A DNA stretch of 64,000 bases from Triops longicaudatus (lineage: Eukaryota > Arthropoda > Branchiopoda > Notostraca > Triopsidae), in assembly GCA_022885665.1 (NCBI GenBank), contig JAGQDJ010000088.1, forward strand, positions 62,001-126,000, read 5' to 3'. The first letter of the stretch is position 1, and each line of letters begins with the position of its first letter. Under the pieces are notes generated by a model. The model was not told where the DNA came from. It saw only the letters and a program-made list of their open reading frames with translations, and did no database searches. Both the position numbers and the translations under genes were made by a program. Positions 12,073-23,660 of this stretch are shown piece by piece.

Positions 12073-15000
12073 CAGGTTCAGTTTTTACTGGCTCATTGTC
12101 GTCCATTGCGTCAGGGGACGACGAGGCATTGTTGGCTTCCAAAACGTGGAAGACGTCTCTCAGGTCTAAACCGCAAGGTTCCTTGCCCGCTGCACGGCGC
12201 TGGAGCTCGGCCAGTTGTTCCAGATGGATATGGCGCATGGAGCGCGCGTGTTGAAGCATGGGAAACTTGGCCGTGCATTCAAATTGACAGAGCCGGCATT
12301 GGTAAATGCGGTTTTCAGGGCCTGCGTTACAACCGTGGACGGGCGAGGACAAATGTCGGAACAAAGCCACTGTGGCTTCGTGACGCGGGGACGTGGTGTG
12401 AACCTGGAGTTTGTGGGCGCTGTTGGTGTAGTAGTCACACGCGTTACAGCGAAGCTGAACCGGGTTGGTGGTGCTGGTAACGTACTGTAGCTTCCATTCA
12501 TTGCGGGGGCCACCTTCTTGGATATGCGTGGCGTGTTGGAGCCTTTGGAGATGTTTGTCCGTTTTGCAGTGAAGCTGAAAATTGGCTTTTAAGGTGGTTT
12601 TGTACGCACACAAACGGCAGACGTAATGGCCTCCGACGACCATCAACGCTTCGTGTTCACGTTGCCGGCTGCGGTCCGCGGCCACGTGTTGCGTCAACGT
12701 TTCTGCGCTGTCGCCGGCGAAGACGCCGCAGACCAAACACTGAAAGATGTGCGAAGGATTAGGCTCAGGCGGGTCTGGGGGTGGTTCCATGCTCTCCGGG
12801 CTCAAACCCATGTCTGCGTTGGGTACGGGAGAAAAATCTTGTCCCATGAGACTAGCCATTGACGCTCCTGGCAATTGACCAGCGGCGTTTGGCGGCAACT
12901 GGCCTCCTGTCATCATCTGAATGAAAAGCGCTTGGCTGTAAGCCATGTCCGCTAACGCAGCTTCGGGGATTTGGTTAGCTTTGGCAGCCATGTCACCCTG
13001 GTTTGTGGAAGTAGCTGACGCTGCCGCAGCGACAGCAGCCATGGCCAAACCCGGATGTAGCGACGCTAGCGCTGCAGCGGTAGAGGGGTCAAACCCCATC
13101 CCTCCGGCGTTTTGCGCTTGAGCTTGCAAGGCTGTGATCTGCTGCATGCGTTTGACATTTTGCTGCAAGACCATCATGTTATGCGTATGTTTCTCGCTCG
13201 TCATGTGAATCCGCAAGTTGCGAGCTACATTCGTTTCGTAGTTGCAGACATCGCAACGCCACGTGGGTTTCGGTTTCGGACTCGCCGCAGGGACCAGGGC
13301 GCTGTTAGGTGTACCTGCCTGACTCAATCCAGCGGTGCTGGGTGCCGAGGACCCGAGGTTGGCTTTGTGCTGAGTTAGACTAACTCCTAGAGAAGGAGAC
13401 GGGGCAGCGTCCCCGTTCGGTCCGGCTAGGCTTCCCCCGTTTTGCTGCACTTCTTGTGCGTTGTTTAAATGCTTGTCGGATTGCATATGAATGCTTAGGT
13501 TGCCTTTGGTTGTGGTGGAGTAGTTGCAAACTTCGCAACGGTACGGTTTGTAACCACAGGTGTAGGTCTCACCCCGGGCGAGCCTAGGGTGTGGTTGGTT
13601 CGTGAGGCAATACACGCACGAAGTCTCATTCTCCGGGTGTTTCTCCTTCATATGAATCTCGAGCGTTTCTTGATACTTGTAATGCCAGTTGCACTTCGGG
13701 CATTTCAGGGTTTTGCAAGAATTGCGCGTGGCCATTAAAGCAAGCGGACCTCGACTGTTCGCGACGGCCAAATCGCAACGTGGGCATTCCACTCCCAACG
13801 GTCGACCCGTGGGGTGATCGGGGCAGACCAACATAGGGAGCATGGTGCCGGCCTGGGAGGGCGCAGGGGGTGGAGGTATTGACACTACTGGTGGTAATGC
13901 GCTGGCGTGGAGATTCACCAGCCCGGAAGAGAGAGGAGAATGACTGGGAAGAGGGGCAAGAGAAGAACCAGTGCTCGGATTCGCGGAGGGTGACAAACTA
14001 TTCTGTCCGCTGCTAGCGATCCCTGGGCTTTTGCGAGACAAATCCAAGCTATTTTGGACCGGTTCTTGTTTAACCGAGTCAATTTTAGGTGAGATCTTTC
14101 CAGGACTTTCTTGCTGCGACTGCGAGCGAGTGTCCATTACCGGCCAAGGGAAATTTGACTGTTCCTTCGCAGGTGAGGAAGCAGCGCCCCGAGGGTCGTG
14201 AAGGACGCGCTGGACGGGCTCGAGGAACGCTACTACGGGTTCTTTGCTCTTGCCAACGAGCTGGAGAATGGCAGAGGTATTGGTTTGTTGCAAAATGTCC
14301 TTTTCTTCGTCGCTGAGGGCGACGTTATGGTCGCCCATGGCGTGGGCCACGAAAGACTTGGCAGCACCGAACGACAACTTGCAGAAGAAGCACATCAAGA
14401 TGGGTTTAATCGGTACCGAGGAGTAATCTGCCATGGGAATGCCTCCAACCCCTGAGTCTGGTTGGCCCGACTCACTTGTCGCGGAGGAGGATGGTTTGGG
14501 GAGGGTTTGGCCCTGAGGTGAGGTAATGGTGCCCTTGGCGTCCTTCACCGAGTAAACCCGGTAGCTGTGAACAACAGGGACTTCGGGTCTTTCCATCTTC
14601 ACAACGGGCGTCGAGGACGACGAAGGAGAAGAGGAATTGGGTCCGTAGAGTGCGTGGTACAAACTGGCGTTACGTGATACGTAGAACGCGTTCGCGATCT
14701 GGGGCAACGCAGCGATTTGGCTCAAGTCGATGGACGTTCGTCGACCGTCCACGATCGCACCTTCTAACCGAGGAATTTGCAGGCTTTCGTCTTCCTCGCT
14801 GCCGACCTCGCTCGACTCCTCAATAATGTACGCAGAGCCGTCGGGGTTGTAGACAATCTTGCCGTCGAACCGTTCAACATCATTGGCTCCTTCCAGCCAA
14901 GGTCGTTGGGGTGTTTTGGCGCTAGGAGGCGATTGTGTGTTGGCATGCCGGGGACTGGGTGAGGAGGAAGAGGAATGAGGTGATTTGAGCAATGTCAACT

Positions 15001-15736
15001 CCGTCGATGAGGGCAGCACCGGCGGAGTGGACGGGGGGACGAATGACCGCTGGTTGGTAGGGCTCGGGAGGGGGGCAGCACCAGTGCCGTTGAGTGCAAG
15101 CCGGTGGCCGGCAGAGGTCACTGGTGAGGTGGACTTTTTGAGGGCCACTTCACTCGCACTGTGATGACTCATTCCGTTTTCACTGTGACAACTATGATTA
15201 TTACTAGGATTACTACTGTTACTACCACTACTCCGCGGGCTAACGTGACTGGTGGAATGTGGCGGAATCGAGTCGTACGCCGACTGCACAACACTGCTGC
15301 TGTTATTGGTATTATTACTGTATGCATGACTGTAATCACTGGGGCGGGGCTCACTGGGCCACACAGTCCGGTGGTAAGGGGACGAGGAGGAGGGCGTAGG
15401 GGTGGAGCGAGGGACGGTGGCCTCTCTCAAGTCTCCGTTAGGGTTATTTGAAGAAGACGATGACGAGGATGAAGACGAAGAAGCATTTGTTACTTCGCAA
15501 TCAAAACGTGCGTGAAACACCGTTTGGCCCGTGTCAGGCATATTACCCGGGCCTGGCCCTGGACCAGGGCCGTTGGGGGACGAACCCAAACCCCGGCCCA
15601 GGGAGAGAGCGGAGGGACTGGGCGGAGTCGTGCGGGTGGTCACGCCTACTAGTGACGCTCCCGACGCCGACGATGCTAGCGTCGTTGCTGCCGCGTCGGC
15701 GTGACACGGACTGGGCATAGCTATGGAAATATCCAT
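12073..15736 (-). CDS. zfh2: ZFHX3/4-type zinc-finger homeodomain factor, coding exon 1 (N-terminus)
   Basis: This exon encodes residues 1-1221 plus one base of the next codon. I chose the ATG at 15736 (MDISIAMP) because it is the first ATG after an in-frame TGA at 15814-15812 and sits in a good Kozak context (GCCATGG). The first 440 residues are Ser/Pro/Asn-rich, with an 11-Ser run near 15450-15490. They include a family-typical block, IVYNPDGSAYIIEE (about 14820-14865), followed by DGRRTSIDLSQIAALPQ. About eight C2H2 fingers follow, near 14324-14395, 13640-13722, 13474-13545, 13180-13263, 12655-12745 (atypical spacing), 12548-12630, 12385-12460 and 12230-12310. Several are CxxCxYxT fingers with HxxxxxH spacing, as in ZFHX proteins. 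Linkers hold SUMO-like VKME, VKQE and VKTE sites and an SLDLS CtBP-type motif. The exon ends at a GTAAGT donor (12072-12067) in phase 1. Confidence 0.94.
12230..14395 (-). other. N-terminal array of about eight zinc fingers
   Basis: The first finger is CFFC...HAMGDH (14324-14395). A cluster at 13474-13722 contains CPKC...HMKEKH, then CVYC, then CEVCNYSTTTKGNLSIH. It is preceded by Cys pairs (VCPDH, ECPRC at about 13770-13835) that are also typical of ZFHX. Further fingers are CDVCNYETN (13180-13263), CLVC (12655-12745), CRLCAYKTT (12548-12630), CNACDYYTN (12385-12460) and CRLCQFECT (12230-12310). Most have the five-residue His spacing (HMxSxKH) seen in ZFHX fingers. Confidence 0.9.
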
Positions 15737-15871
15737 GGCCCAATTAACTGCTTGGGCGAGAGGAGGAGGGGGCTTTATTTTTGCGTAATGAATGTGTCGC
15801 CGTGGACACACTCAGCAAAACAATCAACTCGAGAGACGAGACGAGGGTTCACATCACCTGCCCATAAGACT
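15737..15871 (-). other. Probable 5' untranslated leader segment with minimal uORFs
   Basis: This is the stretch between a predicted 3' splice site (AG at 15873-15872) and the start codon. An in-frame TGA at 15814-15812 closes the coding frame upstream. Two tiny upstream ORFs are visible: ATG-GGC-AGG-TGA (15865-15854) and a start-stop pair ATGTGA (15854-15849). Whether this is really exonic, and where the transcript starts, cannot be told without RNA data. Confidence 0.5.
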
Positions 15872-15926
15872 CTACGAGAAAAAACGAGAAACGATGCGCA
15901 GAGAAAAGAAAAAGATTAACATTAGC
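15872..15926 (-). other. Predicted 3' splice site of a 5'-UTR intron
   Basis: On the minus strand a branch-like GCTAATGTTA (15926-15917) is followed by a pyrimidine-rich stretch (CTTTTTCTTTTCTCT and CGTTTTTTCTCGTAG) ending in AG at 15873-15872. The 10-mer is identical to the one before the coding-exon 2 acceptor. If it is used, the promoter and first exon(s) lie further upstream at higher coordinates. Confidence 0.4.
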
Positions 15927-18900
15927 ACAAAGTGGTTAAATCAGGTTAAACAACACAAACAATGCTGATTGAACGTGTTAAGAACACACAATGTTCACCA
16001 AAAGGAAACCCGTCATTAAGGAAAACGACAGTAATAAATTAGACTACTTTTTCATCTTCGCTAGCATTAATTCCACTGTTATGGTTACTACAACATGAAA
16101 GACATTATAAACCGAATTTTTCAAGAACAATTGTATTAACAATTAAATTAATCAAATTTGTATTGTTACGACAATTTCGTTGTACAGAACCCTTTTTAGA
16201 AGGACTTGGATGCTAAGGTCCCAAGTTGCATAAATGTGATAAAACCTGATGAAAAAAGAACTTCTGACATACCTTTTTTCTTGTCAAAAAGGTTAAAACG
16301 AGATTCTACTGTAATTTTTGCATTAATTAAGACGTTACGATTTTAAATAAGTTAATATTCGTAGTTTTGACCAATTCTGAGTTTAACCGTCTAAAGTCTA
16401 CTTTTGCACAACTGCGGAATTTCGGCACTTTTCGACGATTCGGGGTTTCACGACCTCACAAAAACTAAAAAAAAAATCTCAACAAATGCAAACAAAAAAG
16501 AATCGTTCTTTTCCTCCTCGAAGTGTTAAAGGAGTTTCATTCGTGTCGGTACATCCGGTTATTAACGCGCTTCGTGTGCAGCTTTGACTTAAAACACCTT
16601 TTTTATATTCGCTTCTTTCCTTCCTTCATTATTTTTTAAATCCTGTAATGATATCAAGCTAAAGCGTAATTATCCACCTAAGGCCTATTAGCGTTATGTG
16701 ACCTTGGGCGTTTTAGTGAGTTAGTCATGTCCTCATCCGCGTTTTCTTGAAACTTTTTGAGTTCAAAATCCCTCAAAAATGGGACAACAAAGCCCGACAG
16801 AAGTTATTAAACATGAAAAGGGGCACATTGTGACGCACATGGCCTTGATCAGTTCCCGAAGAGCTTGAAGTGTAATGTACCACATTTGGAATTACGTTTC
16901 CAAGACAAAGTACAACTGAAAAGTCAGATTTAATAACTCCTCTAGCATAATTACACACTCTTCCTTCATTCTGGTGAAACACCAACGAATCGAGGCGAAA
17001 AAAAAAACTGGTCAGAAGCTCCACCAAGTGGTTTAGATGGTGTAAAACCCACACGAAACCAAAACACACACCGAAAAGCTAGTGTTCAATTCTAAGAAAA
17101 TGCGTTTCCGTTAGGGAAAAACGCCTTTTTTTCCCATGGAAATTCGTCAATTGCTTTAATTTATCGAAAACCTTCCACTCCAAAATTCAATTATAACTAT
17201 AATCTAATAATTGGTCGTCTGGAACTTCCCCAATGTGGAAAAAAAACACTCAACTCGAGAAAATTCAAACCTTTGGGGGATTTTCCTAACCTAACCCAGA
17301 AAGCCGGTGGAAAAAAAAAAGAAATTCTCAATTATTGTCGCAGAGAATACACGAATTAAGAAGTGTTTTAAGGAGCATAATTTAATAACTCTAGCCACAA
17401 GTCCATGTCTGGCTTAACCGCAAATTTCCGTCACTGTTTTACTCGTAACTTTACCCAACAAAGCACGAAAAAGTAGCCAAGTTCCGTTTTCCTTGATTAA
17501 AACGCAAAAAAAAAACACTCATCATGACTTAAATGCTTCCGTTCGGTTCGTTAATCTTCTAATTCGCTCCACACCACGTGCAATTCTCGCACTAAAGCTC
17601 CCCTGATTAGCAAGCCACTCTTAAATTCTTAAAATTTCTGCCTTTTCTAGGTTAACTCACAAAAAGTGCCAACTCCGAGTAATTTTAACTACTTTCCCCT
17701 CCACACACACAAAAGTTTAACCTACTGGAGCTAAAACAGTTCTCAAATACACTGCACTATTTTATTCCCAACTCGCACGTGTTTCACAATAAAATTACCT
17801 CGTTTTTCCGATAATTCCATTAAAATCACACACCTGTTGGGGGAAAATCCTTTGGCAAAAAAAATCCTTACAATCTTCGCTGTTCTATATTCACTACGAT
17901 ATGCACTATACTTTCATTTTTCTCGAAAAAAGCGTCGAGCAATCCGAAATCCGTCCATTTTTGTCAAACTCATTTCACTTTCCAACTTTTCATCGTTCCA
18001 CGACCTCAAAACGCACACTTTATCACTATGACTTTCCGAAAACCTCTTTTTTTTTATCAAACACGATCAAACAACTCAAGTACCGGCACTGCGTTTCTTT
18101 TTTGGGTACAAAATCCAAAACTTTCTCTTTAATTAACACTCTGCGTCCAAAAGCTTCTCAAGTTAATCATTACAATCCATGCGGTATTCCATTCTTGCTC
18201 AGGACTTGTCACAGAATGTTAAAACCACGAGCCACTCTGCTCACGGCCAGTGCCGATGGCCAACTAACGCAAATCCTGCCAACTCGCACCTTGGCGTCAC
18301 TACTAGCGACTCGTAACGAGTACTGCACCAAATCACACACGCTTCGCTTACACCTATACAGATACCCCCCCAAAAGACGACCACAGCGTGAAGAAGGAGA
18401 TAATGATGAAATCCGTCCCTTTTTCTCAACACAGCCTTTTTACGACCCGGGCAAATTTTCACCCCAAGTTCAACGTTCCAACAGTTTCTGCATTACAAGA
18501 TACAACACGGGTAAGAAAAATGGCAATAAATATTTTGCAACTTGGAAAAGACAGGAACTTTAGGTTACAGAAGGCCGAGTGTCACCGGGCGATACACAGA
18601 TAAATAACATTGCAACACCCCGGAGTCCATAAAAGTGGACGGAGTTTTTTAACGTTCTTAATTACGTCACCAACAATCCTCAAACAAACTCATCACTTCG
18701 CGCTTTTTCCAAACGTGTCCAGTTCCATTCTAGGTTGGACAAGGGGCGGAGCTTAATTACAACAGGACTGCCCTGTTCACTGAATTTTCGTGGATTTTTG
18801 AGGGAATTCACAGAAAAAGACGTTTTCAGGCAGAAAAAATTGATTTTTTTTTTCTTTTTTAGCCCATGGTTGTGTTAAGGGCTGTGGGGGAGTGAGAGAA

Positions 18901-21900
18901 AGCCGGAAGGTAGAAAAACAATGAAGCTGAGGTACGGTAGTCCGCGGAGAGCCACTCCGGAGTGGGTTGTGTGTGAGGTAAAGAAGTCGGACGAGCAGTG
19001 AGTAACGGAAGGCAGGCGCTTAACGAGGCAGCCCGCACCTCTTGCACCGGCGCAATGAGAAAAAGGGGTTGATATCATTCTCTTCTCCCTACCACCCCTT
19101 ACAACCCTGAGAGGAAGAGCATTTGAGGGCGTTGTTGCATGTATATGTGGTGGTGGGAGGCTTTTCCACCCCCTCTGGAAGGCTCAAGGGGAGGAAGTTT
19201 GGCAGCAGTGGTGATTTGCATAGGAGGGGTCAGGGCAAAAGCAGCGAGTTATAGAGCTATTGTTAAAAGAACACGCCCTTTAATGCGATTTCGAGTGGTG
19301 GCGCAGACTCGATGCCTGCCAACAACCTAACACATGCACATGCACCACAGCATCCCGGGCTCCAGTGGCTTTATTTTCGAGACAAGCTTTACTTCCGAGT
19401 TTCCACCCTTTTAAGATGCAGAGAAATCGGGGTGGTGCAGCCCCCCTTACTCCCGTAGAGCTCGTAGAGGGTGGTAGAGGGGGTCAAGAGGGTGGAAGAG
19501 ACAAGTTTAGAGCGAAAACGGTTAGCATGTATGCATTAAAGTACTTCAGTCCGGGCAGCCCTGATATAAGACAAGTCGCATCTTGAGCTTCTTTTGTAAC
19601 GGGAAGGTCCATTATCCCTGATCTGCCCCTCTTTGTCTCTTACTCTTGCGCCCTAGCTGTTTATGTCAAGTGGCTGAGCTTTTCTTTTTTATTTTATCTT
19701 TTTTTAGATATTCTGGATTCGATGCTTAAAAGAAAGCAATCAATTCGATTTGGGTGAAGAAATAAGTAGATCGGACGTATGATAAGTTCTGTTGGTCTGA
19801 CTATAAAAGACACTACTGATTTATACAGAACTTCGCGTTTTCTAGGAGTTGTGGTTACTACACATGTTTTCTGTGCACCGAAAACCTTTTGCTTCATGTC
19901 GTTTTCGTGTTTCTTGGGTTCTTGAAGGCAGAAGCATAATAATCAGGTAAAATTTGTATGGCTTTAGGATATCGAAGTTCTGCTTCCAGCAGAAATTCGT
20001 TTATTTCGTAAGAATTCGCGTTTTTGTTTACATTTGCCGTATTCACAGTAGAGTCTCATTATAAAGAACCTTTTCGTATATAAAGAATTTCGTATTATAA
20101 AGAATTTCCGGCTATTGTAAAAGGATTTGAAGGTCACAAGTTTTAAATGTACAGAAAATTAATCCGATGTAAAAGATTTCACATACACCGAACTGTTTTG
20201 TGTGTTTTCACTGAGTTCGTAATGACGAGCTTCTACTACACTAATGTTTTCCGTGCAGTGGAATTTCTTTCTTTCCCTTTTTTCATGTTTCTATGGTTCT
20301 TTATTGCAACAATATAAGTAGAAACGTTACAGCTGCTCGACAATTTTTAAATTTTTAATATCTATACGCAACGTTGCTCGCTGTTGTGACGTTTACACAT
20401 CGATACACCCCTTAATGTTAATACCTTTGGATAAATATTGCAGTAAAATCACCAATGAAAAATTACAGAGTAATTTTTTTGGGGAAAAATTTCTCCGCAA
20501 TGTAGACCTTTTTTGAAATTTCAACTTGAAGAGTTCTCCATTAAAGGTTTTCTAAGTATCTACAAGTTAAAAATACACTTTGTTGTGTTATAGCTCGTCG
20601 ACCATTTCAATGGATGTTGTTTTAGTTTTTCTAGTGATTCTTACAAGCCTTTATATTTTCTCAATTCAAAAAACACTATAGTAACGAAACCAAACGATGG
20701 CTTCTACCACGTGACCATTTTTTCAGTAAGAGCTTATGAATTCAGTACTGTTAAGGTTTTTGTTCTCCAAAGCGAGAAGAAATCCCAAGGAGACGGAGGT
20801 AGCCGTGGCTTTGCGTGCTGCACCAGGGCCACCGAAGTGGTCTAACGGTTTGAAGGCGGGAAGATTAAGTTATTGCCCCGATTCCTTGTCTTGTCGATTA
20901 CAGGAAATTTCAGCTGAACGTAAACCACACTATTCCTTTTTAATTCAGAATATCCGGTTGATGCACGAAAAAAGGAAAAAAAATCGACTTTTCTCTTCCT
21001 ACCTTCAGGTTTAATTTTTTAAAATTTAAAAATTCAAGGATTTCAGTTTCTTACATTTATTTTATTTTATGTCCTTATTTATTTATTTGTGTGTGTTTAT
21101 GTATTGTATTAATACGAACTACGTCGTATCATTCTTTCTTCGATCAATATTTTTTAGGATTTTATCTTTATTTTCTTTAGGGCCTAGTGAAGTTAACTCA
21201 AGTTAAAAGGTCTCGTACCAAAAAAAAGTTCGATAATAAGAGTAAAAACCGTCGTTAGCGTCGCATTAAAACTTCTCCAACCAACGCTTCACGTATGTTG
21301 TACACAGTGTATGTTCCCTTCGAACAAAAAATGTTTCCAGGCAAAAAATCAAAGTGAAGCGTAGCAAAAAAAGTTTCTCGAGGACGTCATTAAGGCTTAG
21401 CTCGTCCCAAGTCGTTTTTGAACCTTCAGATTTGGCCAATTTATGCAACAGATTGGAAAATGCCTTAGTGGAACAAGTTGGCAACACTTGAACTATTTCT
21501 TTTCATTTACTTTGCCGCCGAACGAGTAGTTGGAAGCTGTTATGGCTTCTGTGTATACACTAAAGTGCACAAGTATAGAAATCCCAGTTCAATATGCATA
21601 TCTTTTGCATGCAAAGGTAGGCAATATAATTTGGAAAAATACAAAAGTTCAAGCCTTTCTTGCGTAGTAATAAACAGTGAAAAAATTGAGAGCGGAGAAG
21701 TACGTTGTTAGGAGGCACTATCATCACTTTTTTCGATATCTAACGTTTTTATATAAAAATGGAACTTCAGAAAGAAATGGAAAACGAAAAGAAAAAAATG
21801 AGGCGTAACGACACGAGCTGTCAAGGTAAGTGGATGATGTAAAAAAGGCTTTCGAAGCTTTGACGAACTTTCTCGCATTAAATTGCTTAATGATTCTCCA

Positions 21901-23050
21901 AGTAGAACAAACCGTTGCCTTAATAACACCCCCCTCCCCCAGGAAAAAAGGAAGAGAATCTGGGAAACGCGGAAAAAATAAACTCGTCGAGCTATAAAAC
22001 GTAATCAAGAGAAATTTGAGCAAAATTTTTGTTCGTGGGTGAGCTCCGTCCCACATTCCGGTTTAATCGTTATGAATCTTGTTTAAAACTTTCATTTAAG
22101 CTTCGTTACATTTTATAGGAAATTTTGATGGTTTTTATGAACCATTTATTACAGTTAGTGTCGCAAAAAGTCACTGTGCTCAGAGTTACTAGAACCCGTT
22201 AGCAAATACCAAATATTAACGAATTTCCTGGACGCGGGAATAATACACTGATAGCCATTGTCAGCTATAGTCATTTAAAGCAATCATATCGTGTACTGAG
22301 TACTAACGAAAACAATTTTCTTTCAACAGCTTTTAACGAGCTTTATGCCATTACAACTACAACAAAGCACTTATGCCGTTTGTTTGCCTGTAAAGACTTT
22401 TAAGTGAAAAAATCGTAATTGTAATTTTTAATTCGGGATCTGTACAAGTTTTTCAAAAAGAGCATTTTAAAAAAAATCATAAATTCTCGGCGTATTTCAA
22501 AATTATTCGCTTGACAATTCCCAAAAAAAACCTCCAATGGCCAAGTGACGACATGTCAAACGTTTTTTCGCTCGCCGGCGGATTTTAATTTTTAAACGGC
22601 TTGCTTTTCATTATTACTGCAAGCGTAAACAGTTAACAGTATGGTAGTAACAATTTACAGTCACAGTTGACTTTTTAGTACGAAACTTCTTCGTATAATA
22701 CTCAGTTTATCTTAGGTAAGAATTTATTCCAGCAGTTTTTAACCATTTATTTCTATAAAATTTAAGCCCTTATTACTGCGAATTTTTACAACTGACTGTT
22801 GCAATTTTTCAATTTACTACGCAATTTTTGTATTTTATCAAAGAAAACTTCCAACTATTACTACTGTAATTTTTGGAATTAATTGACGCAAATTTTTAAG
22901 GTCGATAATTGTAAGTTAATTAAAGCGCTTGATTTCTCCCTCCAGCATTCAAATAGACGCGAAATTTAGGGATACTAATCACAACTCGCGTATATGTCGT
23001 CATTTTACAAACGCTTACAACCTGATTTCGACTGTTTCGCTATTAAAGCT
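15927..23050. other. Upstream non-coding DNA, no gene supported
   Basis: AT-rich DNA upstream of the ZFHX start. An interval at about 18860-19650 is richer in G+C and purines on the + strand. A 220-codon open frame at 17901-18563 (+) has no recognisable domain and lies in C/T-rich, G-poor DNA that lowers stop-codon frequency. A polypyrimidine tract ending TTTTTTAG at 18843-18860 (+) resembles an acceptor, but the frame after it closes within nine codons. Undetected 5'-UTR exons of the ZFHX gene could lie here. Confidence 0.5.
20049..20118. repeat. Pogo/Tigger-like terminal repeat fragment
   Basis: The sequence CAGTAGAGTCTCATTATAAA is followed by three spaced ATAAAGAA(T/C) units. A CAGT start and internally repeated TTATAAAGAA units resemble the termini of pogo/Tigger-type DNA transposons. 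No transposase frame is adjacent, so this would be a remnant or solo end. Confidence 0.4.
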
Positions 23051-23660
23051 ATTGTAGAGTTCATGACTAATGGCCCTAAGAATTCAGATAGGCCTAAACG
23101 TTGCAGGAACCGGCAAATTCACCGAATCGCCGTGTGCTAATTGGTAGAAACGGGTGCGGGGGTGCTATAGATAGCCGAAGAGGGTGGCGAATGTGGGGTT
23201 GGTGATGAGAAAAAGGTCTTTCTCGGAAATCAGTTCTGCATGAGTCTCACGTCCTCGAAGCTCGGGCCCAGATTGCCTTGATTTAATTTCATCAAGGGGG
23301 AATTAAGTTGGTCATTTAGCTCTGTGGCTTGGTACCGACGCTTCCACACACTCGTATACACTAGCACAACTCTATTTCCTGGCCTCCCAGCCTCCTATTC
23401 GGGAATTGTGGGAGGTGGACGCGTTTCCTAAGCTACAGGGCACATTACCTCTCCGTTTTAGCAATAAGAGCTGTGTGAAAAAGGTCCTAGGGTCCCCAAC
23501 TTGTGTTTGTCGGGGGGGGGGGGGGACTAAGGAGGCCGCTAATCGTTGATGAAGAGAGCCGCAGCGAAACGTGAGCGTCTTTCTTAATCACTGTCCCTAC
23601 GCTCCGAGCTCCCCAAGCGCCACTCATCGGCACGTTCGTCAGTAATTAACCATCGACAAC
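23051..23660. other. Balanced-composition island, candidate regulatory DNA
   Basis: A non-coding stretch of mixed composition within AT-rich flanks. It includes GTGCTAATTGG, GGGGAATTAAG and GGTCATTTAG homeodomain-like cores and the short palindrome CTTGAT...ATCAAG at about 23277-23297. A run of 14 G lies at 23512-23525. It has no open frame with a recognisable domain. An enhancer role is inference only. Confidence 0.3.

Noticed and set aside
15737..15811. Upstream extension of the ZFHX N-terminus beginning CPRRHIHY
   Set aside because: It would need a GTG start. The frame has no ATG before 15736 and a TGA at 15814-15812.
12106..15919. Many 60-124 codon + strand frames opposite coding exon 1
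   Set aside because: They are antisense shadows of a long G+C-balanced coding exon with no recognisable domains.
18843..18900. Strong polypyrimidine-AG acceptor followed by an ATG on the + strand
   Set aside because: The frame after the ATG closes within nine codons and no downstream exon is recognisable. Probably a chance T run.
23512..23525. G14 run as a possible G-quadruplex or telomeric repeat
   Set aside because: A single homopolymer without spaced G-runs or TTAGG units. Probably a slippage tract.
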